A stretch of DNA of 64,000 nucleotides from Viscum album (GCA_963277665.1 OY728159.1:1017747343-1017811342), one strand, 5' to 3'; counted from the stretch's first letter, positions 22,526-35,639 are shown. Numbers and translations are program-made. Notes: generated from the letters alone by a model not told the origin.

Positions 22526-22900
22526 TCAAGGGACATGAGTAACTTCTATCGTAGAAGGGAACTGGGCCATCAGCTGGAGAGAGCGCTCTAACAGAGGTAT
22601 GAGTTCTAGATTACTAACAACGTTGTCACTATTGATCTTCTCGATGACCAGTTTGGAGTCCCCCTTCACATGAAGGTGGGGAATGTCAATCTCAAGGTCC
22701 ATATCGAGACCAGTGATGAGACCATGATACTCCAACTCATTGTTGGTACCACCATACGACAACCAGAACGAATAGGGAAGGACAACATGTGTATGCATGA
22801 TTAAGATGATACCCATGCCTACTCTGTTGAGTTTGGGATCATTGAGTCTCCTACCGGTAGGGCTTCAGGAAGCACCATCAATGTGTATTTCCAAACACAT
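22526..22900 (-). pseudogene. Second RNase H domain (Tat/Ogre hallmark)
   Basis: Minus strand: HIDGAS just upstream (about 22870-22890), then MGIILIMHTHVVLPYSF, YGGTNNELEYHGLITGLDMD, HVKGDSKLVIEKI and LIPLLERSLQLMAQF, ending VTHVP. It fits the plant-type extra RNase H of Tat/Ogre elements, with catalytic D (IDGAS), E (NELEYHGL) and D (KGDSKLV) visible. Between this and the integrase (22091-22525) the frame is stop-ridden, and only traces of the linker and zinc module are seen. Confidence 0.8.
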
Positions 22901-24370
22901 AATGGATTTAGCCACTGAGAGTATTGCCTCATCTAGAAAGTCAAGATCCAAAGACTGCTCTATGGGGGCTGTATGGCTAGAAGGAAAGTCTGCCAATGCC
23001 TATCCTATGATAGCCTTACGGGGGTAAAACATGATGTTGAACTATTGAAGGATCACTGCCCACCCTGATAGAAAACCAGCCAATAGGGGCCGTTTAGAAT
23101 GTACTTCAGTGGATCCAATCAGGACACTAGCTGTATCTCTTAGTGCTATAAGTAATGTTGTAATTTCTAAACTATGAATACCAACGCAAGGTAGCTCTTC
23201 TTAATAGAGGATTATATGGTATCTATATCGAGGAGCATGCAACTAAGATAGTATAAACTATTCTGTATTACCTCATTGTTCTTCTAGGTGAGAAGGGTGC
23301 CAAGGGACCATTCCAGAGCTATCACATATGGGGCTAGCAGCTTTCTGAAACTAGGTGGAACCAGAACTAGAGGCTGTAGTAGGTATTGGTTTATTTCTTC
23401 AAAAGTTGTATCACACTCCTCATACCACTAATAATCATCACCTTTCTTCAAGATCTGGGAAAAAGGATTACACTTTCCACCCAGATTTGTGATGAATCAG
23501 TGTATATAGGCTAAGTGGCATTAAAAGACTCAAACCTCTTGAATGTTATTTGGGGGATAAATCTAACTGATGGCTTTTATTTTTTTGGATCGATCTCAAT
23601 GCCTATGTATCAGACAATGATGTTGAGAAACTTTCCGAAGGTGACCCCAAAGGCACACTTCAAGGGGTTTATCTTCAGATAGAGGGAATGTAGGAAGCTA
23701 AAAACTTTCTCAAGATGCCTGATATAGTTCTGATGCTATTGATATTTAACAACTATGTTATCTATATATAATTTCACCAATTTCATGAGGATTAGCTTGA
23801 ATATGCGTTGCATGGAATATTGATATAGGGCACCTACATTCTTTATATTGAAAGGCATTTAATGGTAGTAGAAAGTACATTGTGGTGACTAGAAGGTAGA
23901 AGAATATTATTCCTTAGGGTCCATTAAAATTTGATTATATCCAGAATACCAATCCATGATGGAGAGAGCCTAGAACCCAACGGTGTCATCAATCAACAAT
24001 TCTGTCACAGGAAGGGAAAATCATTCTCCTAAAAGTGATAGCTGAGATCCTGAAAGCCAATGTAGACTCTGATATTTTCTTTATTCTTTCTAAAGGGCAC
24101 AATATTAGCTAAGCATCTAGGGTACTAAACCTCCATAAAAAAGTTGTATTTGATGAGCTTATCAACCTCAGCCTCGACCATGGATCCATGAGAAGGGTGA
24201 ATCTTTCTAGGAGGCTATTTAAACCTGTGATGATTTTTTGGGTGATCAATATGGTGGAAAAAAACATGAAGATATATCCTTAGAATCTCACCATAACTCC
24301 AGGAAAATACATCACAATGTTACTTTAAAAATCCCCACATTGTTTTTTCTCTTTTATAGGAATATCTGTG
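22901..24370 (-). pseudogene. Reverse transcriptase and first RNase H (Tat/Ogre-like), heavily broken
   Basis: Minus strand. RT N-terminal trace KNKENIRVYIGFQDLSYHF, then DFPF and YSGYNQILMDPKE (about 23900-24150). Next is MPFNIKNVGALYQYSMQRIF (about 23800-23860) with the active site YIDN at 23757-23768, where the family has Y-V-D-D. Then LKINPLKCAFGVTFGKFL and IEIDPKK. The RNase H trace is at about 23040-23300: SKRPLLAGFLSG, FNIMFYPRKAIIG and ALADFPS, like the E-K-P-x-L-T-G-R ... A-I-K-G-S-A-L-A-D end of this domain. Frame changes and stops are frequent. Confidence 0.8.
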
Positions 24371-24984
24371 CTGATCAGTGTTGTTTTTAGATCTGTCTTG
24401 GTACTAAGGCTCATCTTTATTGATCCATTGACCATAGTGGAAATTCCCTATTTAAATGAGGGATGGTAATATTACATATCCTTTTATTCACCCATGAAGA
24501 GAGGATCATCATCATGAGTAAATTCATCTAAATTTAATGATCCTGATGGAAAACTGGTGCCATCCTAAGCGGTATGGAAACCTCAATGAGGGACTCCTGC
24601 ACTTCTGAAACCATGGAAACAAAAGCTGTCAACCCGATACAATCTGGACTTTGAACCAAGGGAATATACATGATAATATCAAAGAAATAATGGAGTGGCG
24701 TGTTGAGATGGTTTATCCCAACCCAACAAAAAAAGAAATTATGATGTATTTTCATTTCCATGGGGTGGACATCCTTATATATTATAAGAGTAGGGGGCTC
24801 TGTGATCACCTGAGCCTGATTCATGTAGGAATACGAGGTGATATCATGATGTTCCTTAGACTTGGGAATAAAATTCCCCTTATTAAAGTGAAAAAAAAGC
24901 ATTTCCCCAAGTACTGGGTTCTGGCCGCCAATAGGTGAATTAGGAAAACATATGCATCATCCATGTTTGTCCATGGGTCGGTCA
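24371..24984 (-). other. Tat/Ogre protease-RT linker, no domain seen
   Basis: A minus-strand frame of 122 codons (24534-24902) overlaps the upstream protease frame. By position it would be the linker before RT. I recognise no motif in it. Confidence 0.45.
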
Positions 24985-25520
24985 AGACCATAGCATGCTC
25001 AAACTCCTTATCTTGAATCTTCTTGTCCATTCTCTTGTAGTAGTTGGAAACCAGGTAGCGATATTTGCAAGAGGAAAAGGGAGACACATCACCTTGGAGT
25101 ACACCTACTTTACCATTAAGGGAGTACTTAAGGAATTGGTGATATGAGGAAGGAACTTCTTCATATTGGTAGAGCCATGGTATACCCATCAACGCATTGT
25201 AAGTGGTGTCTTGTGTGACAAACATTAACTCAGTGCTGGAAATTAGGACATCGAACCTGGTCTTCAGGTGGAACTTTCCAACTGGTGTTTTATCCATCCT
25301 TTCATAACCACGAATCTTTAGGTTAGAGGGGATTATATCTACTTCATATAGCCCAATCATGTAGACTGTCTGGGTTGGGATAAGGTTGATCCCAGAGCCT
25401 GTGCCAACAATACAGTGAGGCAACTCCACACCATTGAACTTGTGAGTGATATATAGTGGGAGGATGTTCCCATGTATAGTAGAACCTTTATCTTATCTAG
25501 ATAAAGAGACAATGGCCTAA
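24985..25520 (-). pseudogene. Aspartic protease of the Tat/Ogre-like element
   Basis: Minus strand. The approach is ILPLYITHKFNGVELPHCIV, then GTGSGINLIPTQTVYMIGL, matching D-x-G-S-x-L-N-V-x-P of this lineage, with the catalytic Asp replaced by Gly. Then VGKFHLKTRFDVLI, the F-x-V-x-D/T-x-x-T-Y-N-x-L-L-G-R-P-W-L signature read here as VTQDTTYNALMGIPWLYQ, and VPSSYHQFLKYSLNGKV. About 200 codons are open (24821-25429), which is unusually long for this decayed element. Confidence 0.85.
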
Positions 25521-26780
25521 AATTTAACTTGATCGATTATCTCACCATGTAAGGCTTCTGCGGCTGCTATTTCTATATTAAAGTGAAGGGGCTTATTAAT
25601 GCCACTACAAGGGGGTCATGCATATATACTAATAGGCGAAGAGCCAAGAGGATAGATATCCTTGAAGGAATATTAGAAATATGTTTGAGGACATCATATT
25701 TACATTCCAGGTATATAATGCTAGTGACAGGATGTCACTCTGCGGAAGGAGGTATGATTGACGTTGTTTGTTAACTGAAAGTTTCTGGATGGTGCTGGGA
25801 ATGTCCTACCACTCACCAGCTAAACCATGTGGTTTGACTACTGGACAAGATAATGATAATTGAGTTCCACCCATGATAGAACATGGATGATCATAGTGTA
25901 GTCATGGTGGCTCTACCTGATCAAGACGTACAAACAGCGATGACAATGAATCTGATGAAATGAGATGGGAAGGTTGCGTGTACTGCACTCTATACTAGGT
26001 CTGCTATCTAGTCTCGATGGAATGAACGAACCGGATGAAAGAAATGACCAAATAATTCTATCTATTCACAAACCCATGGCCTTGTTGACACTAGCATCGA
26101 CTTGGGACGTCGAGAGGGCCATCCTAGTTCTCTTCATCATCGGGAAATATGTAAGGGTTTACTAACTAGACTGTATTGACCAAAGTGTACCCCTGATCAT
26201 CACATGAAAAATACCCCATTGTAGGAAGGATTCTGGGGGGAATCCACATATTTGGGGGAATGAAATATTCGAGAGTACACGACGTATTTGGGACATGTAG
26301 AGGGCTTAATCATCCCTTGTGTCGTCGGTGCTTGCTCCCCTGAGAGGACGACAACTAAGATGATGATGCAGACGTAATAGAAAAAGGTAGAATAGTGTCT
26401 TCTGAAGGCTTGGGCCAATTCAATCATGCACGAATAATACCATGGGAATGGGTGACTGCCTAGAGATCCATCCGATCATCCTATTTTTTAGACCCTAGGA
26501 TAAAACCGACTATCATTCACCCTCGCTGTCGCTATCAGGCTTCATAAACACACATGCCACATGTGATGGGGCTGGACCCAACCTAACTATGTTATTATTG
26601 AACTAGTCTTGGATCCAGTCTTTAGAAACATAGCACAACTTGAGGGTGTTCCCAAGGATCTGGTGATAGGCGAAGTAATTATGGGCGATCAATGAGATCT
26701 TCTTATTCAGCCCTCTTGCATTCTGGAAACTGCAAGATTACCTAGTCCAAGGGGATTCAAAAATAATTGGGACCATGATA
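25521..26780 (-). other. Broken Gag-protease interval of the Tat/Ogre-like element
   Basis: Only short frames remain, for example 26200-26427 on the minus strand. No zinc knuckle could be identified. By position it links gag and protease. Confidence 0.4.
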
Positions 26781-28480
26781 ATTATTAAATGAGTAGGTCT
26801 ATTTCCTATTATTTGTGAAAGGAGATCTGGGAGCCTGTCCCTGACATGGGGCTGGCAGAGACTGAAGAGGAGTTGGAACCAGATTATCTTGCCTAGGTGG
26901 CGGTGTCACATTATGCGGGGGCGCTTGACAATTCTTAGGTGGGTGTTGTTGGGCTAGTGGCTATGCTGGAGGTGGTGGAACATGATGAAACTATGAAGGT
27001 GGATGTCCTAATAAGAATTATAGCTTCCCAGGGGCCTCAATCTATGCTACTACAGTGACCTCAACCTTAGAAGATCTTCCTGTAAGAACTATAAGTGTTA
27101 GTGGATGTCCCAACTTGGCTTGCTATAAGGATTCTTATGAACATTGAGCTTTTTTAGAGAAATCCCATAACCAACCTAGGATGTTCTGAGTGATTAGATA
27201 ATGGACTATTTTGGTATTCACATTCACCATGAACATCTTCATCTGTGGATTCTAGGTTAGTGTAATATGAAGGGAATATGTGAGGCCCTTCCACCTGGAA
27301 ACAAAGTCTGCGACCCACTTATTCGGCCATTTATTGCACTTAAAGTGGTCAAAAATTCTTGTCTTACTGGTGGTGGAACTGTTCTCATAGAGAAACTACC
27401 TATGAAGATCCTCCCAAATAGCTATTAACCCAATGGGTAACTAGCTGTACCATAAAAATTCAGGCCCTTCCATTTTCTGTATGAAGCACCAGATGCTGGC
27501 AGCCTCCTACTGCATTGGAGTTCCCAACATAGCTCCACACCTTGATATAAAGTGGGCTAGATGCTACTGTGGATCTCCCATCCCATTGAAGGTGGATAAG
27601 GTTAGATTTCTAAAACCTAGGGGTGCTTAAATATAATCAACCCATGTTGGATATGGCTTGTCATCAGGTAGGATTGCCACATTTCTAGTTTCTAGTGCCT
27701 TGAGGTTAGAAATAAGTACTAACATCAGATCATCTAGATGAGGATTCTGATCTTGACGAGGGTCCCTAACCACCAACATGTTGTTAGGTTCTTCAACATG
27801 GTAAGCGAGCCCATCGGATTGTGGGAAGACTAGCAAAATTAACATAGGAGCTGGGGGAATAACCGGTAGAGTAGCCAGTGGGACCTGTGGAGTGGCCAGT
27901 GGAACCTGAGAGGAGTCTTTAATAAGTTTGTCATGCAATTCAGGTGAATTGGGTGATTCATATTACTATCGGTTTCCATAAACACTGGATTCTATTCTGT
28001 TTAGATGGGCAGGGTGGTCGAGGTCACCAAGAGGAGGCCACACCTTCCCCAAACTCTGTTTCCCTGGTTGAGGATTACTATAATATATCCACCGTTCCGT
28101 GGCTAACTTGGTGAGGAGATACTCAACCATTTTTTTCTGTATAGTAATTTATTGACACAAAATTGCCTTTTTAGGGTTATATTTCGTCTTTTTCACTAAA
28201 CCAAATGGGTTAGAGGGTTTTTTAGTCACAATTTTACCTTTTCCTTTGTTGGGGTATCGACTGGGAGGTAATGACTCTAAAGGTGCAAGAAGGATAATAA
28301 AATTTCTTTGTTGTGGAGTATGGATTCCTACAATATCTTCCGGGTATTGTACTACCCCAACGAGTTGTTCCTCTTCTCCATGCCTTGTCCAATTCCCCTT
28401 ACAAGTATATCTCAAAAACAAACATGTTCACTGTGAAGACACTCATAGGCATATCCTTGATATCATCATGTAAACTAGGA
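26781..28480 (-). pseudogene. Gag of the Tat/Ogre-like element, decayed
   Basis: Minus strand. N-terminal part at 27960-28420 (RYPNKGKGKIVTKKPSNPFG, then MVEYLLTKLATERWIYYSN). Then a Pro-rich stretch at 27627-27938 ending DDKPYPTWVDYI. The capsid trace is at about 27160-27420: DHFKCNKWPNKWVADFVSRW, like the W-x-x-F-V-x-R-W-R-x-L of plant gag domains. The Pro/Gln-rich tail is at 26850-27010 (PPPPA, QQHPPKNCQAPPHNVTPPP). Several stops and shifts separate the parts. Family identity rests on position and on these traces. Confidence 0.6.
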
Positions 28481-30730
28481 TGGCGCATGATAGGACTAAA
28501 ATGTAGGTAGCATACTACCCATAGCCACAGATCATGACATGCGGGGAAGCCTCCTCAATAGCATTGAGAAGCACAGTGAAGCTCTGTATACATTGTTGCT
28601 GGAAGACCTACTAATAACAAGGTGACACAGGGTTCTGAGCAGTAAGAAGTGTGACCAACTCGACCAGGTCACATTGCTTGCCAATGTATTTATAGTGTTC
28701 TTGGCTCCTGGCGTAAGCTATCTGCTGAAAAAGTAGACAAAAATTCATCGTCCCTATGGTTTGGTGTTTGCACATAACCTCATCCCGGGTAAGGGATTCC
28801 AGAATATTGAATTTTTTTAGTGGTAATTGGAAAGAACATCTATGGGAAATGGTCTGCTATGGGAATTGCCCACAAACTTATCAGCTTAGACTTGGGATCC
28901 AGTCCTTGATTGAACCATTATTCTATAGGAGGCGATTGTGGGACTTGTAAAAAAACTAAATAAGATCATTATGATGGAATAATGGCTAGTGGAGAGTATG
29001 GCGTGAAAGCTAACAAGCCACCACATCTTGGTCTGTCTTCTAAATAATCCATTGATTGTGCCACCACATCCCTGTAAGATGGACTAATGACCACTGATTC
29101 CCATGCAGGGGTTACAATCATTGGTATTATTTTACACTGTTTCTCGTCCCTTATTGGTCCCGAGAACAACTTTATGTGATCTCTTGTTGAGGTAGAGAAT
29201 GATCCTGTTGATGATAAGGTGGATTTCATTGCTATTCCCTGTAAAGGGAAAAAATCTTCACCCTACTGTATGTATCTTCAGAGGGATGCAGGGATCTGGT
29301 GGACCTAGAATTTTTTTAAGAATGGGGATGATATTCCTTGTTCCCACCCCATCCCCCAACATAGAGGATCAGGGTGAAGGATCCATCATATAATCACACT
29401 CCACTTCCAAATCTGAAAAGCAGATGGGTTTGATTTTGATTCGAGGCTTCTCAAGATTCTTCCTCTGGTGGAAAAACCCACCCTCCATCTCTGAGATGGT
29501 TCATTAGGATATGGTAGATTTTTTAAATGGGTAGGGCCTCCATCTAGGTTGGTGTTAGAGTGGGTATTAAATCTTCTTAGACAAACCGTGGTGCAAGGAG
29601 AAGCTGACAAAATGTCCAATGGAAGACAGGGAGGAAATCCATGATTGAGGGTTCTATAGTGGGGATGACCTCCAATGAAGTTGGTGGGAATACGAGGAGG
29701 ACCCCCATGCTGGTAAGTGATAGAGAAAGGAGGATCCTAGAATTGATAATATTATAGGCAAGTAAAATTCTCATACTTTAGACCAGGAGCATGGGGAGGA
29801 CCTTCAGGTTGAGTTTCGATGAAACAGGGAGGGCCTCCACTAAATTTGTTCATGGTTGCCTGGGGAGAACCTCCATGATGAATGCAGGGGGGGAGGGAGA
29901 ACTCCACTCTGTCTGATGATGGTATGATGAGGACCTCTGTAATGGATTTCATCATCATGGATCAGGCACTGACAACTTCTTCTTGCACTGGTGACTAGGG
30001 AGGTCAACTTGGCCTTCTTGTGAGGTGTCCAATACCTTAATTTGAACCGAGCATTAAAGTATCCATCCTCTAGGTGGGGAAGCCCCCTAATCTGGGACAA
30101 TAATAGGGGACCAATAGTATGCACCAGTGGTGGCTTGGGTCACAGGATCTATAGAAGATGATGCCCCTTGGTGGGCATATTTTGGAGCTTTAATCCAACA
30201 CTGACACTGGGATAGATGAACTAGGGATAGATTTGTAGGGGTATGGACCACCTAGTCCTCAGTCTATGGGACTAGCTAGAAATGCTGATGCAGCCACATA
30301 GGATCCTTCCTTAGAGGATCTCTGGATGAATTCCTTTCTAGGTGGATTCAGACATCCATTACTTCGTCCACATAAGGGAGGGAATCATAAGAGTGCCCTA
30401 GGGATAGGCTCCTAAAACTGTTGAAGACTATAGTGGGGAGAAAAAACTCCCTAAGCGACCCATGAAGGAATTGGTACTGATGGGGAACAAAATCCTCTAG
30501 GTCTTGGTGGGCCATGTCCCTTGTCAGGATAAACCCCTTCTATTTGAATCAATGGACAAGAGTATTAATCATCCTCTTCTGAATAAATTCAGAGGGTGAG
30601 AGGGGGTGTGGGTGACTAGTAGCAATGTTCTTGGAAGTTTTTTGCAGAAGATATAGAGCCATGTAATACTACTATGTTTCCATTAACCCTAAGCCCATGT
30701 CCACTAGCAGGAGTTGATCAGTTTCATATA
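28481..30730 (-). other. Region upstream of the Tat/Ogre gag with coding-like traces, including a Gly/Pro-rich repeat frame
   Basis: Tat/Ogre elements often carry long leaders or an extra ORF before gag. Here the minus strand shows several medium frames (28969-29229, 29386-29619, 29840-30124). At 29600-29950 a frame-like trace has repeated HGGPP / HHGGSP / SGGPPC / EGPPHAPG motifs about every 13-17 residues. I recognise no family. On the + strand 30733-30951 is open (72 codons) without any similarity I know. Confidence 0.4.
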
Positions 30731-31429
30731 TCTTGAGCTTGGATCCAAAAAATCAGGAAAATTCACCCATTAGTATAGTTAATATGAAAGAGATACCCAA
30801 TGACCCATCACCATTAAATATTCCATGGATGTTTAGAAATATCCACACTGACAACATCATAGTTTGGGATGCCAAGCTATTAAATAACCTGACTCCTAGT
30901 GAGTTTCACACCAGGTCCACTACTTTCTTAGTGGGACATGGAGCTGTATAGCTAGATCTGGACACATGCTTATATTCTAATTTCTTGAAATATACTAATC
31001 TCTATATTGAAGAGAAAAAATTTCACAACGGGTTCACCATTTCTATTTCTGACGATTTCGCCCGGGTTGTGCATCACCAGTGATGATGCACCTATTATTT
31101 CCCCAAATTCCAACTTTCCAAAGGCAGGCATCATCTATCACTTTTTTAGGGACGTTTTTTCCTTGATCAAAATAGGATGATGGGATTTATATCTCTCCTT
31201 CCATAGATTAATCCTCAAAACTCTTCACCTAGTCTAGGTATCCCTTAAATATTAAGATGTTGTTCGTGAAACTCTTCTCAGTTCCATATCTTTTTGGATG
31301 TCGAATAATTACACTGATTTTGTCAAGAAATTCCATGGGGTCAAGTTAGGGAAGAAACCTTCAGTCAAGTGAGTAGTCATGTTTGGAATCACTGGCGTGT
31401 TTGGGCGTTGGAACACTGGTACATATGTA

Positions 31430-33000
31430 TTTATTCCCCTTATGATAGGGCTTCTCGAGGGAGAAGAATCCCAAGGCATCCCATGTTGAGTACGGGTAAT
31501 TTAATTCCATAGGTATGTATTAAATATTTTCCTCATCTTAAAATGTTTAACACAGGAAATACTGTGATTTTAAAGTCTGGAAAAGATGTATCAGACTGAT
31601 CAGAACACTGATTGGAGTGGATCAAATGAGTAAATCCCTAGAAGGGAGCACCTAAGAGGTTTACTAGATGGGTGGATCAAGACACCCAATGAGGACGTAT
31701 CTGAGGTGGTGTGTCCCCTAGATGGAATATATCATGCCGTAAAGGCTGACCTAGATACCTCAAGGGGTGGATCAGAGGATGATTGGGTCCCGACAAAGGG
31801 GACACCATGGTTTACCATTGACTAAGATTGACCCTTGTGGAGGCCTCTTATGTAACCTATATAGAATTAAATGATCAAAACCCACGTAGTTAGAGATGGT
31901 TATTCTTGGTATTGAAGTGTAAGCAATATAAAAAACCCTAAGACATGCTTGGGATTACACGTGGTTAGCAGCCCAAGTGTTAAAAAGGAGTAATGAGTTG
32001 AATGGTGCCTAAACATAGTTAGCAGCCTAAATAGATGGCATGATTTCCATAATATATGGTGGCTCATGTGGAATTAGGATGGATATGGATGACGTGTTGA
32101 TGGATGGAATGGGTAGGGATGGAACCAAGGACCGGTGCAAAGGTGATGTTGTGGGGATTTAACCTTAGGGAGGTTTCCTACGTATCCCCATTGTAAGGAA
32201 TCAAAGTCCAAGTTGTTCTAGAAATAGGGTGATGAGTCAGCTTATGAGGCGACTCATGATAATAGACGCATGGATGGAACCCGAAGGAACAAAAAAATTT
32301 GGGTTGGGGAATGACCTTCCCAAAGAAGAAAGTTTCAATGAAGAGACTAGTATGGGACATAGATGATGGGCTTCAACCTTAGGGAGGCTTCCTACGTATC
32401 CCCATGATAGGGAATCAAATTCCATGTAGTTGAAGATGGCAAATTGAATCGGGGTGTACACAAAGGAAAGAAACTCAGAGACATGATGAGGTTTATGTGT
32501 GGTTAGAAGCCAATTGGTTGAGGGGAAATCTTGGTTGTAATATTATGGATTGTGTTTGGGGATTACATATGGTTATATTACCTAGAACTGGTCTGACACC
32601 ACTAAATGAAGGACCAATGATTTGGGTCCCTACAAAAGGGACACCGATGTTTACTAGAATTTGGGGTTGAAATTTAGGGAGGCTTCCAACATACTTTGTC
32701 TAGGAGATAAGGATCACAACCCACGTATTTCAAAATCATACATTTTAGTGTCATAAAAGACAATGGTGGGACATCGTGAAGTGGTTGGGAATGAAGGGTG
32801 ATCAGATTGTACCACAAGGAGGTTTCCTATGTATTCCCATGGTAGGAAATCAATTTCCATGTAGTTAGGTTGACAAGGATTGGGATTATATAGTAAGGTA
32901 GACAAAATATATTTTCATGGTCAATGATTACTCTAAGCCCACATGAGCCATGCTCGTTGTGAGAAACAAGAGGGAACAAATACCTAACGATTGCATCGCA
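31430..33000. repeat. LTR-like region of the Tat/Ogre-like element with dispersed copies of the CCTACGTATCCC motif
   Basis: Copies of TTCCTACGTATCCCC...GGAATCAAA...CATGTAGTT occur near 32168, 32387 and 32823, with weaker ones near 31475, 31850 and 32663. The same motif, same orientation, marks each unit of 19146-20430. This supports a pair of LTR or UTR regions flanking the coding part, with this being the 5' side of the minus-strand element. Spacing is irregular. Confidence 0.55.
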
Positions 33001-34470
33001 AAAGGTGCATCTGTGAGGAATGGATTAGGGGTTACACATGGTTAGCATCCCAAAGAAATAAAGATTGGTACTTACTCCAGGAGGAAATCTTGAGTAGGGT
33101 TCTAGATGTATAAAGAAGATATGGCTACTATACTCGGAACACCCTGTCAAGTTGGGTCAGGGCTTACACAAAGACTACTCGAGGTGCACATAGGACAAAG
33201 CATAGATAGAAAGGAGAGTGAGAAGGAGCTGGTGCCCATCCCCTTCATGGTTCCCTCTGGAATTGAAGCTTATGTGGTGATCACTGTTTAACATCTTTTT
33301 TCATGGATGTGGGTGCTTGACTGTTTAATGTCCTACAGCTTGGATGGTTGGAATTTTCTCTTCACCCCAGGACTTACATAACTAGTGAAAATTAATCCTT
33401 AGTGAATAGAAGGCACCAAAAATTTCTTACAGAGATGGGGTTGTGGAGTGATTCATTGAAGGGATCATGTAAGTGTGGATATGCGAAGAAGAAACAACCA
33501 TTAATGTGCCTATGAGAAGAATCATGATGCCAAGAAATGGAATATGAAGCACTCCCCAAGGGACCTTGAAATCACTTCGTAAAAACCTAGAGGGCCACAT
33601 GGGAGAAGTATGAACAAGACAAGGGTGTTGAACATAAGATGGGATAGAACATGGTGCCTTAGTAAGATACATAGAGCACACAAGGAGGGGGAATTCAATA
33701 TTTAATGGTTAAATTCAAGATGATGGACTTCATGAAATATTGGATGGGTGCACTCAAAATGAGTGGCTACAAGAAAGGGGAAACCCTGCGTGCAAGATTG
33801 GAATGAAACAAGGGAAAACTTACGTGCAAGATGAATCTTTTGTACAGAATTGACTTGAAATAAAAAGAAATGGGATACGGTAAAGACCTAGTGGGCCCAC
33901 CTGAAGGAGGGCCCTTTGGAGACCAATTTCACACGATCCAGTACCTTGAGGCCAGATCATTCGTGTGGTTGAGGAAGGGTCTTCCTTCATGTAGAAAAAT
34001 GTAAATTCATCTTTTGTAACCATCCTAGAAGTGTAGGGGTACATTATTATTTATAGATTAAAATTTTAGTGGTGGTGCGTAAGGTGAGTGGTGTACAAGT
34101 GGATTTTGATGTCACATTGGGTGTGGAAGATCTATCCTGCCTTTTCTGATCATGTGTGCAAGACCAAATTATTTTGGGGTGCTGACTTGGATGCTTTTTT
34201 TTAAAAGGTTTCCACAGAAAATTCCATTTGGAATCAAATTGGGTTTTCAATATATTTTGTGAAATTTTCCATCTGGAGATCAATTTCAAATGTTGCATGA
34301 TGAGCTAATTTATTTCACGCTTCTACCTTGGGTTTTTTATGGAGGGTCGATGTGGAAACCACTATTTGACATCACATTGGGTGCGCAAGCTCATGAATCC
34401 AATTTCCCATTTTTCATGCCATACTTAGAACTTCAACACACCTATATTGGGAATCTTGGGATTGTTTACT
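33001..34470 (-). other. Probable outer part of the Tat/Ogre 5' LTR, no gene
   Basis: Only short frames without recognisable products (for example 33427-33681 and 34047-34298 on the minus strand). Two related stretches contain GACATCACATTGGGTG (34368) and GATGTCACATTGGGTG (34109). The right edge is where the integrase of the older element becomes readable. Confidence 0.35.
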
Positions 34471-34930
34471 GATTCAAAATAGGTCATTGGTTTTTTCAAC
34501 AAAGTCCATTGAAGGGATTAACTAAAGTTTGCTGCCAACAATGATACTACCTAAATGGGTATGCCATGAATTTTTAGCTCTTCTCAGATATAGTGTTTTG
34601 AAAAGTCTTCTACCATATGATATTAAAGAATAGCATTTAAATGGGATGAATTTGGGATCCAAACCAATATATTCCATATGGAATCACGTTTCTAAGTCAT
34701 ACTTTGTAAATATGTTAAAAAATCCATAGATATCTAATCCCATTTCCACACGAGAATTGGTAAAGAATACGTCATACCCATTGGATTCTAGTGCTATTCT
34801 TGAACCTGCTGGTAGGTAAGGAATCTCAAAACAAACTAATACACTACCATCTTCATGTTAGGCCACCCTAATTGTGATTTTAGTTCTATATACATCATTT
34901 TAATTTCAAGATGAAAAACCCATATTGAAT
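34471..34930 (-). pseudogene. Integrase trace of the old chromovirus
   Basis: The minus strand in one frame: LGWPNMKMVVY, then FLTYQQVQE, LPILVWKWD, ISMDFLTYLQS, DSIWNILVW, KIHGIPI and VVSLLAANFS. These line up with [22 protein letters not shown]-x-[19 protein letters not shown] and I-V-S-D-R-D-x-R-F-T-S of chromovirus integrases. The zinc-finger cysteines and the second Asp are lost and about ten stops are present. Reading ends near 34471. Confidence 0.85.
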
Positions 34931-35179
34931 GGTGGTAATCATGAGTAATGTTTCCCTAATAATCTATAGGGATAACCATCCGATCTGGAAAACACTACAC
35001 TGATCCTTTGTCAATCATCCATCCCTTAATTATCTCCTTACCATTGAGTTTTGACCTCATGAAAACACATTCATAATCAGATGTTTATGCCTCTTTAACA
35101 TTCTAATCCAAATAATGAAAAAAATAAATCACAAATAACACTAGAACACTACCTTAGTCATCACAACCCAAGTTCATGT

Positions 35180-35630
35180 CAACTATCACCAACTTTATCT
35201 ACCTTTGGCCTGAAGCTTATTTTACCAACAAACTTTATGAATTCCTGCTTAATGAATCTTCCACCAAATTTACTTTACCTATTTTATACATTAAGTCAAA
35301 GTCAAACATTTTGAGATACTAAATCCATATTATTTGTCTCAGATTCAAATATATTTTTGACAATATGTGTTTCTAGATCTTTTGATTTGTAAACACTATA
35401 AATTTCCCACCAAAGAGGCAATGTCGCTAAGTATTCAATGTATAGACTACATAAGAAAATTACAAATCATGTGTTGAGTAGTTCTTCTCATGAAAATATA
35501 ACTTCCATGAGCCATAAGAAATAACATTATCTCCTTGTATGAAAATAGACCCCAACCCATATAACAAAGCCTAATAATACCCCAAATCACCTTGTCGTGA
35601 TTCAAGAAATATCATGTTCTATATTGATGT
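35180..35630 (-). pseudogene. RNase H trace of the old chromovirus
   Basis: The minus strand in one frame: LGSIFIQGDNVISYGSWKL, YFHEKNYSTHDL, RHCLFGGKFIVFTNQK, LNLRQIIWI, MFDFDLMYKIGKVNLVEDSL, SRNS. These match G-C-V-L-M-Q...V-I-A-Y-A-S-R-Q-L, [16 protein letters not shown] and [11 protein letters not shown] of gypsy RNase H. Stops replace roughly one residue in twenty. Confidence 0.87.
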
Positions 35631-35639
35631 AAGGTTTAA

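Larger units (their letters stand above)
19089..34470 (-). mobile_element. Decayed Tat/Ogre-lineage Ty3/gypsy element
   Basis: The minus strand gives, from right to left, gag, protease, RT, RNase H, a second RNase H and integrase. The second RNase H between RH and IN, and the protease and RT wording, indicate the Tat/Ogre lineage. Stops and shifts occur every few dozen codons, so it is old. Sequence on both sides (19146-20430 and 31430-33000) shares a repeated + strand motif of the form CCTACGTATCCC...GGAATCAA...TACGTAGTT, the kind of sequence I associate with LTRs of this lineage. Exact LTR ends were not found. Both outer limits are set by neighbours: the Athila LTR on the left and the recognisable integrase of an older element on the right. 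Confidence 0.75.

Noticed and set aside
34368..34383. Repeated (T/G)ACATCACATTGGGTG near 34109 and 34368 as LTR boundary
   Set aside because: No TG/CA end or matching copy at the left side of the Tat/Ogre-like element was found, so it is only noted as a short repeat.
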